A DNA stretch of 64,000 nt. Origin: Anolis sagrei. Taxonomy: Eukaryota; Chordata; Lepidosauria; Squamata; Anolidae. The first letter of the stretch is position 1; each line of letters starts with the position of its first letter. Shown here one piece after another: positions 23,901 to 38,400 of this stretch. Below the pieces are notes generated by a model that worked only from the letters and a program-made list of their open reading frames with translations, searched no databases and was not told where the DNA came from. The stretch spans positions 152,281,370 through 152,345,369 of the forward strand of contig NC_090021.1 of assembly GCF_037176765.1 (NCBI RefSeq). Reading direction: 5' to 3'. The position numbers and the translations under genes are program-made.

Positions 23901-26900
23901 TTTTAGAAGGAAACTAAAAACATGGATATGGGACCAGGCCTTTGGGTAATCTGGCAGATAGACAAAGGACAATGACGATTAGAATTGGATAGGATTATGA
24001 CAATGCGGAATGAGTTTACGGATTTTGAGCTTGGCGAATGTTGATCATTAGATTGGTTTTTATTAGCTATGATGTATAACTGGATTGTTTTAATTGTGTT
24101 ATAATTGTTGCTGACATATATTTTATCTTATCTGTATTGCTGGCATCGAATTGTGCCTTTTGTATGGGAGTCATCTTATATGTGGGAGTAGTCTTATACA
24201 CCGGGAGTAATATAGAGCGGGTGCTGAAACTTCTAATCCAGATTGGAAAATCTGTGGTTGCTGCATATTGTGGGGGGAGCTAAAAAATGGCAATGGCCAC
24301 GTCCTTGCTGTATGCGGCAACTGTATGAAAGCATTAAGGGCGACGCTGTACAAGTATGGTAGAAGAAAATCCATTCATCATGATTTGTGGTCTTAATGTG
24401 GTCCCGATGGTGAGGTGAAGGGGCGCCTCAACGGGAAGGTGTAAGTGAAGGGTGGAGCAAGCTGCAGGCATCCAGGGCGCCCAGGGTATGGAAAAAAAAT
24501 AGAGTGGCTCTGGGCCCAGAAAAACACAATTCTTTCACCTGTCTGGTCTACCCTTGTATCCTATTACCATACCTCCTCCTCTGCCTCTCAGATCTCGCTC
24601 CTGAAGACTGTAGTGAAGCGGTGTAAGTACGCATGTGCGAGATCTGAGAGGCAGAGAAGGAGGTACAGTAATAGGAAAATTGCCATATTGAAATCAAATC
24701 TGATGCTTTTAAATTTTTTATTTGGTGCGCGTTGGAAGAAGGGTAGTCTTATATGGCGAGTATATCCCAAACTCTATATTTTACCTGGAAAAGTTGGGGG
24801 CCGTCTTATACGCCCAGCCATCTTATATGCCGGAATATATGGTATATAAAAATGATGCTAAAGAAAAAGAGTTACTTTCAGCAGAATAAAGTCAAATTTT
24901 ATCAATAACATGGTTATGAATTCATACCTTTTGTTTCTTCCTGCTACGATAGAGTTTGAGTTTCCTTGGCTCCTGGTGTATTTTCCTTCAAAAAGTTGCC
25001 ACGTAATCTTGAAGAACGAATCTGGAACCTTTTCACCTCCCACTGTGAGCGGAATGCAAACCAATAACTGGTGCAACTGGACCATCTGGGCGGGCACTCA
25101 CAAACACATCTTGGTTTACATTGAAGGATTTGAAGGAAGGTCAGATTGTGAGAAAAATCAGGACAAAATCTTATTTCAAGGTGTCTCATCGAGCATTGAA
25201 AGTAAAGTAGTTTATGCATGTAAAAACCAAGGCCCCCTGATCTTTGCCGAACAAGCTATGGCTGTCCATGTAGTGTTTTTGTCAACATTTACTTCTCAAA
25301 ACCACATTCATAAACGCTTTAAAGGACAATATTATATATTTGAAGATCATGAAGCTGCACTTTTGAAATCCAACAACAATTTCAAATTGTTCCCAAAATC
25401 CTCTGCAATGCAGCCAGGCCCTATTTTGGACTTTATAAAGACTAGCAGAAAACTTAGCAATGAAAATTGGCTGCCTGTGACTAATAAAGAGAAATGGAGG
25501 GGAAATGAGAGCGCTGCCAGCTTGGAAACCGTCCTAAGACCAGTTGTTGGTAACCAAATGGAGATTTCTGTCTTGAAATCCATGAAAAATGCAACTGTGC
25601 ATCCCTTTGCTTTGAAGTTGATGCCAATGGCAGGATCATCTATTCCTGATACTAGAAGTGGGAATGAAATCTCATCTGGCAACTTAAAGAAAGTTCTAGA
25701 CAGAAGAACAAACATTGTGAAGAATGACAAAAAAGCATTGATTTATAATCCAGTTTTTTCTTCTAAGTCTCCCCGTGTGCCTCAGAAAGTCAAAATGAAA
25801 ATAAAAGCAATGGAACGAAAAGATAATGAGGTCACGACTGCGTCTGCCTACCTTCAAAACACAACAACAGACTGGATGCTAGAATATATGAGAGGATCTG
25901 GAAGAATGGTCTCTGGAAGTGCTCCCTTTAAGAGAGGTGTAGCTTTTCTACAAAGCTCTAAGGAAAAGGAAAGAGTTCCAGTTCCATCTCCTAAAAGTAT
26001 ATCAAGGACAACACTGATACAGATTCTTCCATCACAGGGATCTCATTCTGGCTTCTACAGGAGAATTACAGATGTAATACAATCTCAGCAACCTTTGGAA
26101 CTGAAGGATGTACTTAAGGAAGAGGAGATGGACAATGAAATCGATAGAGTAGACAGCAGCAACCATGAGCAATATATGATTGTCATGGCTGCAAAGAATA
26201 ATGAATTACAGAGACCTGAACTACTTGTTACAGAGTTGTCTCCTACTTCTACAAGCAAAACCTTAGGGCATCTTGATGTGTTGTATGAACCTTCTCTGGG
26301 AACGCTTAAGCATAGCTTCATGGATGCTGCCACCACTTCCTCTTCCCGGGTGGTTCCTTCAGCTAGCCTCAAGAGCACTAAAGGAGAGAAAGCACTAATA
26401 ACTCATTCCAGCAATTCAGAAAGCAGATACAAGAAGTATCCACAAAGAATGTATACCAAAGCAAGCCCTCCATATCCCACTTCTGACTGGAAGCTGAGAA
26501 AAAAGCCCTCCCTGAAAGTAGAGAAGGATTCATATGGTAAGTCTTCTTCACTCTTGAGGGTATTTAATGACAAAGGTGTTGTAAAAGCTAGCAAGTGCGA
26601 GAAAAGATGAAGCCAAGGTAACAAGCCAATAATTCCTTGCTAAGAAGGAAGAATAATAACTCCTTGCTAAGTTGCTACACAGAACATGAAATCGTTTCAA
26701 TACGGTATGTAGTGTTTTCCAAACTTCTTTTTTTTTTTTTGGTCAACAATAACACTATGTTATAAATGCCAATTCCTAATTGGTTCTATTATTTAAAAAA
26801 AAACATGGAAAAGGTTTATTAAACTACAAAAATCTTGTTTTTGCTGGACATCCTGCTGCTCATCATAATTTGTGGCAGCCACAAAAATAAAGTTTCTGAT

Positions 26901-29900
26901 GTATAATAACTACTTTCAAAGTATGTACTGCACAGTTTTTCAAATTTTGTTACACCTTGAATTGTTAATAGAAAACATTTACAGTAACATTTTTCTATTA
27001 ACAATTATTAATTACCAAAAGATAACTTGGAAAAACACTATATACTGTTCCAAGCTTCAGAGTGCTTCCACGTGAATAGTTTCTAACGCTACCAACCAAA
27101 AGATATTGTAGTGCTTTACATTTTTAATTTTTCTCTAATATAAAAATTTCATACTACCAAGTGTGGTGAAGTGGTTTGATTGTTGGGCTAGAATTCTAGA
27201 CCAGGGTTCAAACCCAATGATAGGTTCACCTTAGGGTTGACATAATCAGTGGTAAAACAGAGTTAGAAATGAATGGTTATGTAATATGGACTCTCTGTCC
27301 CCCCCCCCCACCTCACCCCACCCCAATTTTATCAATGAGACAATTGCCTAATGAAGTTCCATCTATAATCACTCCCAGTCTTTTCTACATGTTCATTAAT
27401 TACTAATTGTTCCTCAACAGCTAATGTTCTTTCTTTGCATGTTTTCAGCCTTTGGGTTTTCTATCCGTACTGCCTATATTTCATTACTGTTTAGCTCTAC
27501 TTTTAATTTTTTCTGCATTACCCTTCATTTGCATGTGTCATGGTTTGCTCTGGACAATTGAAGATAATATAATATAATATAATATAATATAATATAATAT
27601 AATATATATACATATAATATTTATAATATTATAATGTGATGCAATATAATACTAATAATAATATTATTATAATTACATATTTATATTACAACATAATGGT
27701 ATGGTACAATATAGTAATATTTAATTCTGATACTGTACTATGCTAATAATATAATATATTGTATGTATATATATCTTGTAAGCCGCTCTGAGTCCCTTCA
27801 GGGTGGGAAGGGTGGCTTATAAATGTCGCAAATAAATAAATAAATAAATAAATAAATAAAACCACTTTGCAAATCTAATGAAGCTTACTCTAGATCACAA
27901 AACTTTGTATTTTTATTTTGGAATATTTTAAAATGTCTCGAGCGAACACAAGACTTGTTGACCAGCCCCTTCCTTTTTGTGACATGGACACAGGCAGGCA
28001 CAATACTCACTTATCCCTATAGTTTTGGTATTGGAGATATTCTTACGATATGCTCCTTGTCCCCAGCCACTGGGGGACTCAAGGGTCCAGTCCCATCCTT
28101 TTGACCACCAATCAACTATAAGTTGTGACTAGACGTGTTCTAGCTATCCTCATGTACTTCAGGAAGAGGAACTTGCAATGTGGGTACAGTATGTTCCTTC
28201 TTTCCCAGGTAGACAAGGGCAACCACTTCCTCAGGTAGACAAGGGCCCAGGTACCCCCTGCAGCTGATGAGTGGGGTGTGGAGCTGGGGGAAAATGAGAA
28301 AGAGGAAGCAGATGCAGACACTCCCTCCAGACAATGTCAGAAGTGAGCTGATGGAGACCCATGTAGTGGATCTTGGCCCTTGTGTTTATGTGGACTGTTT
28401 TACATGTGTAGATAAAAATGCCCAGAGGGCTAGCCAGGTTCATCTGCTGCTGCAAAAAAACCAACCAAGAGTTTCATAGCAACTTATGGCAAATAAATAC
28501 GTCACTTCATAAGCTCTTGAGGAGCCAACTTCTTCAAATTCTTAAAGTAGATCTCTGAGCTGAAGGGCGTGTGGATGTATGTATGAATGGGTGGGGGCCA
28601 AGGCAATAAACATGGAGGTCAGAGTCAAGCAAAACAATGCCAATGAGGTTGTGACAGTCAAATTGTTAGCAGTTATGTTATTATTAGCAGTAGCTGATTT
28701 TTTTAAATAAAAAAGAGATAAAAGTATGTTTGCACTCTTGTGTATTATTTGGATGGACACACAATTCAAAGTCTGTGGTTCCTTGCAGTAGGTTTCCTCT
28801 TCTGCAACATTTGTGAATGACCCATTGAGGTGTTGTGGACTTAATTTGGGATGTGCTCCAGAATGCCATTTGATTGTATTTATGAAAGCTGGAATGGAAC
28901 TACCTATTTCAAGGGTTAGTTGATCGTAAATTGGACATGAGCCAAAGTGTGATGCTACAGGAAGATAAATACTATTTTAGTCTGCATTAACAGAATCATC
29001 TATTCAAATTGATGGAAGTAATCGCTCACTATGTTCTTTCCTGGTCAGGCCTCATCTAGAACACTCAGTTCGGTTTTGGATGCCTCATTTTCAGAAGGAT
29101 ACAGACAAGTTAGAGCAAGTTAGAGCAAGTTAGAGCAACGAGAATGGTAAAGAAGTAGGGAGAGCAAAACACATGAAGGTTTAAGAAGCTCTCGTGTACA
29201 GCTTGATAAAGAGAAGGCATGAGAAGTACCCTTTAAGTACCTTTTAGGCTACCACAAAAAGGAGGGAGCAGACTTGATCCTCTGCAGTTCTGGCCTGAAG
29301 TTACAGGAGAGTACATTTCCTTCGATACGATCTCTTGACAGTAAGAGTAGTTAGGCTCTGAAACCAATTGCCTAGACCAGTGGTTCTCAACCTGTGGGTC
29401 CCCAGGTGTTTTGGGCTACAACTCCCAGAAATCCCAGCCAGTTTATCAGCTGTTATGATATCTGGGAGTTGAAGGCCACAACATCTAGCGACCCACAGGT
29501 TGAGAACCACTGGCCTAGAGAAAGGTGTCATCTAACTGGAGATCCTACATCGTACTGGATTCGATGGCCCTTTCAGCTCTCTGATTCTATGACTGATACT
29601 TTTATCTTGTCCTTCTCTCACAGAGAAGAATTTTGTATTCAGGACTCATGAAGATCATTCTGCTCTGAAATCCAAACACAATCCTGGAGGTAATGTGATT
29701 CTTTTCTGCTTTCTCCTCCCTGCTTCCTCAGAAGTGACATGAACTTGAAAAATGTGCTGTTTCCTTTGGTGAAGGAAGGGTTCTTTCCTTTGCTTAGCAT
29801 GTAGCGGTAGGGTGCAGATCTGGTTTGATACTTCCACATGCCTTACTATGCTTTGGGGACTTTTGAATCTTCCACAGATTTTCTCTTTGAAATAACTTTT

Positions 29901-31121
29901 GGTATAGAATACAAAGGACGGCTCCCACTCATCGGAAGTGATCTGGAGAAAGCCGTCATAGGATCCATTAAACGGAAGGTAGGAAATCTATTTATTTATT
30001 TTGAATATTTGTACCTTGCCCTTCTCAACCCCCTGGGGGGCACTCAAGGCGGCTTCTTGTGGAACTGAACGTATCACAGAGCAAGTTGGCTCTGATAAAT
30101 AACAGGCAGATTGCAGCCTTTTACTTCAGCCTTTTTGATCAAAAATATGGAAACAGGTATGTTTATGACATTTCTTTTAATCAGAAGGGTCTGGTGGCTT
30201 TAATGGCAGTTCATCACTCAGACAAACCAGCTTCCCCATGAACATCCTCAAGTTCTGAGTGACAGTTTCTTTCTTCTCTTTATGTTGTTTCTTAAGGGAT
30301 TGGACAGCTAGCATTTGGTATATTAAAAGCACAAGGGCCATGCCACACTTCCTAGTAATAGTACTCTGATTCGATTTAAGGTGCCATTCTATCAAAATCT
30401 GGGATTAGCATTTTAGAGGGAGTCTCGCCCTTAGTTTTTCTACTTTCGCTGGTGAAACAGCCAATCTCATGGTTCCATAGGATGTAGTCATGGAATCACA
30501 ATGCTGTGATAGAATAGTGTGGCTCATATTCTGCCAAGATGTTAGATTTTCGGAGTAAGTGACACAATTCTTGTCATTAACACAACTTAAGAACATTTCA
30601 TGGACTAGAATTCATATTCAGCTTTTTATATGTCTTAAGAAGAAGATGTAGATGTGATGAAGCGCATCCTATGGACAAGAAAGCAATCAAGTATCTTTTA
30701 AATGATCAGGAAGAATGAAAAAAGTATCATCTTACTTATAACTGGAAAGTTAGTAAGATGATACTTTTTTCTTTTTCATTAACTTGATATACAACTTAAA
30801 AATAATCTTTTAATACAGAAAAGAAATTCAAAACAGTGATAACATTATTGAGTCACTAATTCTCAATGAAAGGTACCGTTTTTGAATTTGTATTGCCTTT
30901 TTTTCAAGGCCTTTTGTCCTTGGTCCTCCATAACAGAGAAGGGCATTGGCCTTCAGCCACATAGATAGCCCGCCATTGTGAAAGACAACAGAAGTAACAA
31001 CTGAGACCGAATATAGATCTGTGACTCTAGCATTGTCACTTTTTAAGATCTATGCCCAAAGAAGAAGCCAATGAAAATTCAAAAGCTTTCCTAATGTATT
31101 ATTATTAATAATAAGTTGTTG

Positions 31122-31153
<32 letters not shown>

Positions 31154-34100
31154 GTGGTTTTTATTTTGGCCCAACAAAGGTATCACCACTTGTGGATTTA
31201 GGATTTTGTTGTATTTTTCTGCATAACTACCAAAGCTCCTCCTTGTCCTGTTAGTGGTAGATGTAAGTTCCTTTTCCTATAGTAGAGATGGGAATTTGGA
31301 GACTTGCTGATGTGATCAGCTACCACTAAAGTTGACTTTTTTAAAAAAGGTAGAATTATACAGGCTGCTAACTGTATTTTGAATACTTCTCTTTGAACCA
31401 AACTGAAGGTGAATATACTAGAATCTTGACCAATGTTCCAATTGAGAGAGAGGAATACACACTGAGTGTGACTATACATTTTCTCAAAACTGACCTCAAC
31501 TCTTTTCAGGCCACCATCATGTCCCTTGATTCTCCTCGGTTGTCCATTCCTGGTGTAAACAAACAAGTCAATAGATAAGAGGAAAAGTCATCTATTTGTA
31601 GCTGTCCGTCATATAAACCAACAGTGAAGCATTTTCTTTTCAGGTACAAGAGAAGGTGAAACTCTTCTCAGACAAAGTCAAAGAAGTCAAGTTGAAGGAA
31701 GTTGTAAGGAGAGACAAAACTGAAATGGATAAGTACGGCAATTGAGCTCTATCATTTTGCTGGTATTCCTTTGAATTCAAGTGCTATTCTGCTATCTGTT
31801 GCATTTATGGGGAGGGGTGGAGCCAGACATTTTGTTTCAGGTGTTTCCTCCCAATTTACATTTTGTGCTCATTTATTCTCAAATATGATGTTTTTCTTCT
31901 TAATTGTCCCAGTCCGTAGAAAATGGGAGTACTCCCATTCATGTGTCTGAAAACTAACATATATTCTTATGTGTAGGCAGAATGGCCCAAACCTGATATT
32001 CACGTTCTGGTTGCATCTAACATCAGAGGAGAAGAACATGCCCCGCTTAGTGCATTCCCAGCTGGAAGACCTTAGGGGTATATCTATGGGAATTGGAGAG
32101 GTTCGAAATGTTTTGGTGAGAGGTATGTATAAGCAGGTGACTAGATGAATAAATAGATGCATTATTATTAATTCCTCAATTTAACAAAGGGAGTTAAATA
32201 CAACCTTTGATAGCAAGAAGGATATTGGCAATATGGAATGTGTCCAGAGAAGGGCAACAAAATGATCAAAGGTTTGGAAACCAAGCCATGTAAAAGGAGC
32301 AGCTCAGGGACCTGGATATTTTTAACTCTGAGAAGAGTAGGTTGAGAGGAGACATGACAGCCATATTTAAAAATGAGCCACGGTGGAACTATGGGTTAAA
32401 CTCTTGTATGAGCTGGACTGCTAACCTGTAGGTTGGGTTGCTAACCTGAAGGTTGACGGTTCAAATCCATGAAATGGGGTGAGCTCCTGTCTGTCAGCTC
32501 TAGCTTGTGGGAACATGAGAGAAGCTTCCCAGCAGGATGGCGACACATCCCTGGGCAACATCTCTGTAGACGGCCAATTCTGTCACAAAAGAAGCAACTT
32601 GTGTTCTTAAGTCACTACTGACATGTTAAAAAAATATTAAAAATCTGAAAGGATGTCATATTGAGGAAGGGGAAAAGATTGCTTTCTGTTCCTCTGGAGA
32701 CTAGGACATGGAGCAATGGGTTCACATTGCAGGAAAAGGATCCCACCTAAACTAGGACATTAAGATCATCGGGGGAGGCCCTGCTCTCGGTCCCGCCTGC
32801 ATCACAGGCGCGCCTGGCGGGGATGAGAGACAGGGCCTTCTCAGTGGTGGCCTCTCAGCTGTGGAACGCCCTTCCTACAGATATCAGATTGGCCCCCTCC
32901 CTGTTGGCGTTTTGGAGGAAAGTGAAGACCTGGCTGTTCGAACAAGCATTCGATTAAGCAGTGTAATTGAATAATTGAATATAGGAATACGGAATAATGG
33001 ATGATGGGATTGGATTCTGATTTTACTGATGAGACGCTAATGATTGTTATATTGATGTTTAATTGTTGATGATGCTACTGTTTTTAACTGTCCCTCATTC
33101 GTTTTGTGATGTTTTGCATTGAATTTTGCTGTTGTTAACCGATTTGAGTCGCCTGAGGGCTGAGAAAAGCGGTATATATATATATAGTAAGTAAATAAAT
33201 AAATAAATAAACATTAGGACAGAAATACAATGTTCAATAAGTACTGTCTACTCACCAAGTAAATAAAATGTGGCTGCAATTTTAAAACCATGTTATTGAA
33301 AAACTACACTAATCTGTTTACACTGGATAGATGTGAATGAATGCAATACTGGGATTGGACAATGTGGCGCTGAAGCAACTTGCCTCAATGGATTTGGTAC
33401 ATACATATGCCAATGTAAAGAAGAATATGAAGACCATTCCCTGACGAAGTCGGGCACTCTGTGCCTTCGCGGTTCACAGTCAGGTATGTGATGATGTAAC
33501 ATTAGAGTTCCTCCTGTGCCAAAATGCTGGTGCTTCAGCAAAGTGGTCTTACTATGTTGTTGTTGTTCATTCGTTCAGTCGTCTCCGACTCTTCGTGACC
33601 TCATGGACCAGCCCACGCCAGAGCTCCCTGTCGGCCGTCACCACCCCCAGCTCCTTCAAGGTCAGTCCAGTCACTTCAAGGATGCCATCCATCCATCTTG
33701 CCCTTGGTCGGCCCCTCTTCCTTTTCCCTTCCACTTTCCCCAGCATCATTGTCTTCTGTAGGCTTTGCTGTCTCCTCATGATGTGGCCAAAGTACTTCAA
33801 CTTTGTCTCTAGTATCCTTCCCTCCAGTGAGCAGTCGGGCTTTATTTCCTGGAGGATGGACTGGTTGGATCTTCTCACAGTCCAAGGCACTCTCAGCACT
33901 TTCCTCCAACACCACAGTTCAAAAGCATCTCTCTTCCTTCGCTCAGCCTTCTTTATGGACCAGCTCTCACATCTTTAGGTGACTACGGGGAATACCATGG
34001 CTTTGACTAGGCGGATCTTTGTTGCCAGTGTGATGTCTCTACTCTTTACTATTTTATCGAGATTGGACATTGCTCTCCTCCCAAGAAGTAAGCGTCTTCT

Positions 34101-35454
34101 GATTTCCTGGCCACTATGTGAGCCATCAAACTTGTGCTGAATATCTTCCTACAACTCCTCCCAGTTAAACACTTCGTCCCAGGTAAGCTAGAGACAAGGA
34201 GTAGTACCAAATGTAGACATAAGGAGTAGAACAGCCAAATGTATCTTCTAGACATGCTGAGGACATTTTTTTTTCAATTCTACCTACCCAACTGAGTAGT
34301 TCTCTCCTTTATGGCTCCTATTCCCCTGCTCATGTGCTCTCTCTCTATCTCTTCATGCTATATTTCTATCTCCCATTTTCCAGCATCTCTACTGCCTTTC
34401 TGAACCCAGTTACACAACGGGGCAGTCCCCTTCTGGCCATTTACAGGCTAGTATTCACCAAATGGCACAGATAGGATTGTCACAACTGGGATTTCTTTCT
34501 TTAAAAACATTTTCATTAAGTGTTCAGAAACAAATTACGAGTAATCCCCATCCCATCTTCAATAATACAGTGAATTACAGATATATATTTGCATTTCTAA
34601 AGCCTAATTTGATACCATCACATTTGTTTTATATTAATTCAAAAGGAAGGAGGAAGGTGGTGAAGGAAATAAAAGAGAGAGATAAGGAAAAAGAGAAAGT
34701 ATTTCAAAAGTAAATGATTTGTAGATGTATGCTACAAAAATATCCATATTCCACACAGAATGCAAGAAAACAATTCAGATTCAATGAAATGTGGTTTCTT
34801 GTTTTAATTTGTTTTTTCATGAGCATTTCACGGATTTCCAATTTATATGTTTAGCCAGCAGTATAGCTCTGGCATATCATTCTAACCAATAAAATCCAAG
34901 TAATCCAATAAAACATGTGTGACTTCCATTATCAATCCAACAGAAGGCGAGTTTGTAATCATTGCCTTCTCTACTGTGGCTCCCAGTCTTTGGAACTCAC
35001 TACCTGTTGAGATTAAGGAAGCCCCGTACTTAGCAGACTTCAAGAAAAATCTGAAAACCTGGCTTTTTCTATGTGCCTTTGGGGACTGATCATTCACACC
35101 AGTTGTGTTGCCCCATCTATAGTGTTCCCCCTATGATGCACTTTCCCCCCATCCAAAACTGAAAGCCGGTCCCCACTGTTTTATTTGCGTGGGTCTCCCT
35201 CATTTGCATATTTTCTACTCCTACTTCACCCAGGGTTTTATCTTTTTTTTTTTTTTTTTGCCCATTTGGCCTGCCCAACCCATTCGGTTTTATATTGTGT
35301 TAATTTGTTTTACAATTTCATTTTGTTATTGTAATTTATAATTTTTAATGTATTTTGTTGTGTATTTTGTATTTTACTGCGTTGTATTGTATTTTAGAAG
35401 GGCTTGGCCTCATTGGCCACCCATTGGGTAGATGGTGGCGGGGTATAAATAAAG

Positions 35455-35497
<43 letters not shown>

Positions 35498-38400
35498 TGC
35501 CTTGGTTATATCAAATGTACCAGATTAACTTCCAATCGCCTCTATGTCTAATGCTCATGTCATTGAAAATGAGTGAGTGCTCAATACCCTATACATACAT
35601 ACATACACACACACACACATATATAGATATAGATATAGTTTTATGAGCCTCAGCCAGGTTGGGTAACTACAGAGCAACTTTCCAGTGTAAAGGTTTTAGA
35701 TGGATTAGTTTTCCATCTAATGAAATCCAAATTAGGAGCAAGGGACTCTTATAACTCAACTACCCTTTGAATCCGCTAAATGCGTTCTGGAGATCAGTAG
35801 GATCTAAGCTGGGTCTAACATAGTTTAGTAAATGCATGCATCTATAAACCACTCATCTACCTGAGTTACATTGGGCTCATGGAAAGGAAATGAGAGATTT
35901 TATGGTGGGGAGGGGAATGCACACTGATCTATTGTTTACCACTATTGTCTGGTACAACATCTGCTCAGACTCAGAAAACGGTGACTCAAAAATCATGACA
36001 CTGCAGCACTCCAATGAAGTTTTAAAAAATGAAATCAACAAGTCAAGACTGGTAACAAAGGAACAATATACCGCAAGACAGATCAGAATGAGAAAATGAC
36101 AGGGCATGACTTATTTCTACTTTCTTTTATAGATTTGCAGAATGTCCAGAATCTAGAAATAAAATGTAGATTTCAAAGAGAATAGCGAGTACATGAGCAG
36201 GATCACACGTCTGCATATGTGTACCTATGTCCTCCCTCACACTTATTGAAAGTGTTCTGTCGTGCGCTGGGCTTGAAACAAATTGCTTTTAAAACAGGAC
36301 GTGCAACTTTAGCCCAGTGGGAAGCCAGGGGCCCGAAGAGAAGTTCGTAAGGATTTTCACCATAAACAGTCTCTAGAGGGCTTGTAAAATATAACAAAGT
36401 CTTTATTGGTGAACAATCAACAGAAACTTCTTTTGTCTTCAAAAGGTTAAACAAATACTTCCAGGCTTTGTGCCACTGGTGGCTTCTAACTGTTCCCTTT
36501 ACTCTAAAGGAAAATCCCTTTCCAATCTTCTCCCAGGCTGACTGTGAACCTAAACCTAACTGATGTGGATCCACTACCGGGCTGAACTGCATCTCAAAAC
36601 CAAGTGGACTTACCAGTAGGCCTGTAGTCACTTTAGCTGGAGTTCTTGGATGTTTAAAGCTGTTATTTCCTCCGAAATTCCTCAGGGCTGTAAGGCTGTT
36701 TCCCTGGGAACCTTTGAGAATCTTTAGATGCTCTTAAGACTGTTCTCCTCCAGGAGGTCTTAAGGGTTGAAGCCTTTGTACAGGAGAAAGTCTGTACACA
36801 TCCTGTACATTGACTTCCTTTGCTGAGACTGACTGAAAATGGCTCCCTTCCCTTCACAATTGTCCTGAACAGGGGGCGGAACCAAACTTAACGATGATGG
36901 ACAGGGGGCCTGCCCAATAACTGCAAACTTTAACAGGAAGCCACCCTTCTGCAGAATCCCAAGCCTTGGGCTGCAAACAAACACTTAATACTAAGCAAAT
37001 AAAGTTGGAGCTTCTGGTACAGCTGTACCAGGACAGAAAGTATTTTCTTATGATTATATTTAGCCATAGAGCATCATGTACTGCAACTGTCATATTATGT
37101 GGATGTGAATTGGATGAACACCAGAATGCAACAGGTTTATATTTACAAGATACATAGGTATATCCATATCAGTATCGGATGAACATTCGAACACGGAAGC
37201 TGTTGCTTTTAGCGGTATAAGCATTTGAAATGTGCATTCTCATTCCTTAAATTTGCTGCCAGCTTGCTCAAGAGTTTGTGTATTCTGCCCATGGTCTTCA
37301 TGCTGAAAAGTCTGTCTTACAGAATCCCACAGAAGGCGAGTTTGCAATAATTGTCCATGCCAGCACCACGACTCTCTCTCCACTGGAAATGAAACCTGAC
37401 AGTTTGCCATGGCAAGCCGCCTCAGCTGCCAGAGTGAGATTAGGCTTTTACAGTTGTACCGTGGCTTCTGAGAGTCTTTGATGTAGTTGTGCTTTTCTTG
37501 ATATCACTTGAGAATAAAAAGAGATAGATGGACATGCTATTTAGAAAGCAGTCACAGTGAGTTCTTCACACCCATAGTGAGAGCTTTATGATTTCCAAAT
37601 GTGAACTTGCATACAGGAGATCGAATGTGATTCAGCTACTAGTCTTACCCCCTCCCCTTGTGCTCCAGAGCTGTTCCTCTTTTTGTTTGAAATGGCACAA
37701 GGAGGGGCAGACCGGGTCTAAAAATATTGGTTGCCAGGAGACAAAGGCCCACCCACTATAAGGCTGTCATTAATTTTTATAAGAAATAAATGCATTAAAA
37801 ATACATAAGTAGGAAACAGGTACAAATTAAAAGTATTGCAATATCTATATAAATAAAAATGTAATGTTCGTTTGTGGGATTAACATATCTCAAAAACCAC
37901 TGAACGAATTGACACCAAATTTGGACACAGTACACCTATCAGGCCAACGAGTGACCATCACTCATAAAAACACTGAAAAACACAGTGGAAGGAACTTAAA
38001 AGCAAAAAAATATGTTATAACACATGCACAAAACCACATATATATACACACAAAACACATATACACAGACTGGGCACAGCAATGCATGGCAGGGAAGGCT
38101 GGTATATATATATATAGAGAGAGAGAAATTACAATGTACATGTTACTGGCAGTAAACAGTAGATAATGTAAATATTGGGTTGTTGTAGGTTTTTCCGGGC
38201 TATATGGCCATGTTCTGGAGGCAATTTTTCTCCTGATGTTTTGCCTGCATCTATGGCAAGCATCCTCAGAGGTAATGAGGTCTGTTGGAACTAGGAAAAA
38301 TGGGTTTATATATCTGTGGAATGACCAGGGTGAGACAAAGGACTTTTCAGTTCTTGTGGGTTTTTTCAGGCTATATGGCCGTGTTCTAGAGGCATTTCTC

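Noticed and set aside
24445-24849. 134-codon plus-strand frame
   Set aside because: It lies in the DNA-transposon-like repeat and reads through its terminal repeat.
27158-27295. tRNA gene suggested by an A and B box
   Set aside because: No foldable cloverleaf; the sequence is a SINE head. The same holds for the B boxes in the Sauria and GACnCGACA-tail SINEs.
36240-36985. Complete endogenous retrovirus
   Set aside because: Only one LTR-like stretch is visible, with no internal region; kept as a low-confidence solo LTR fossil.
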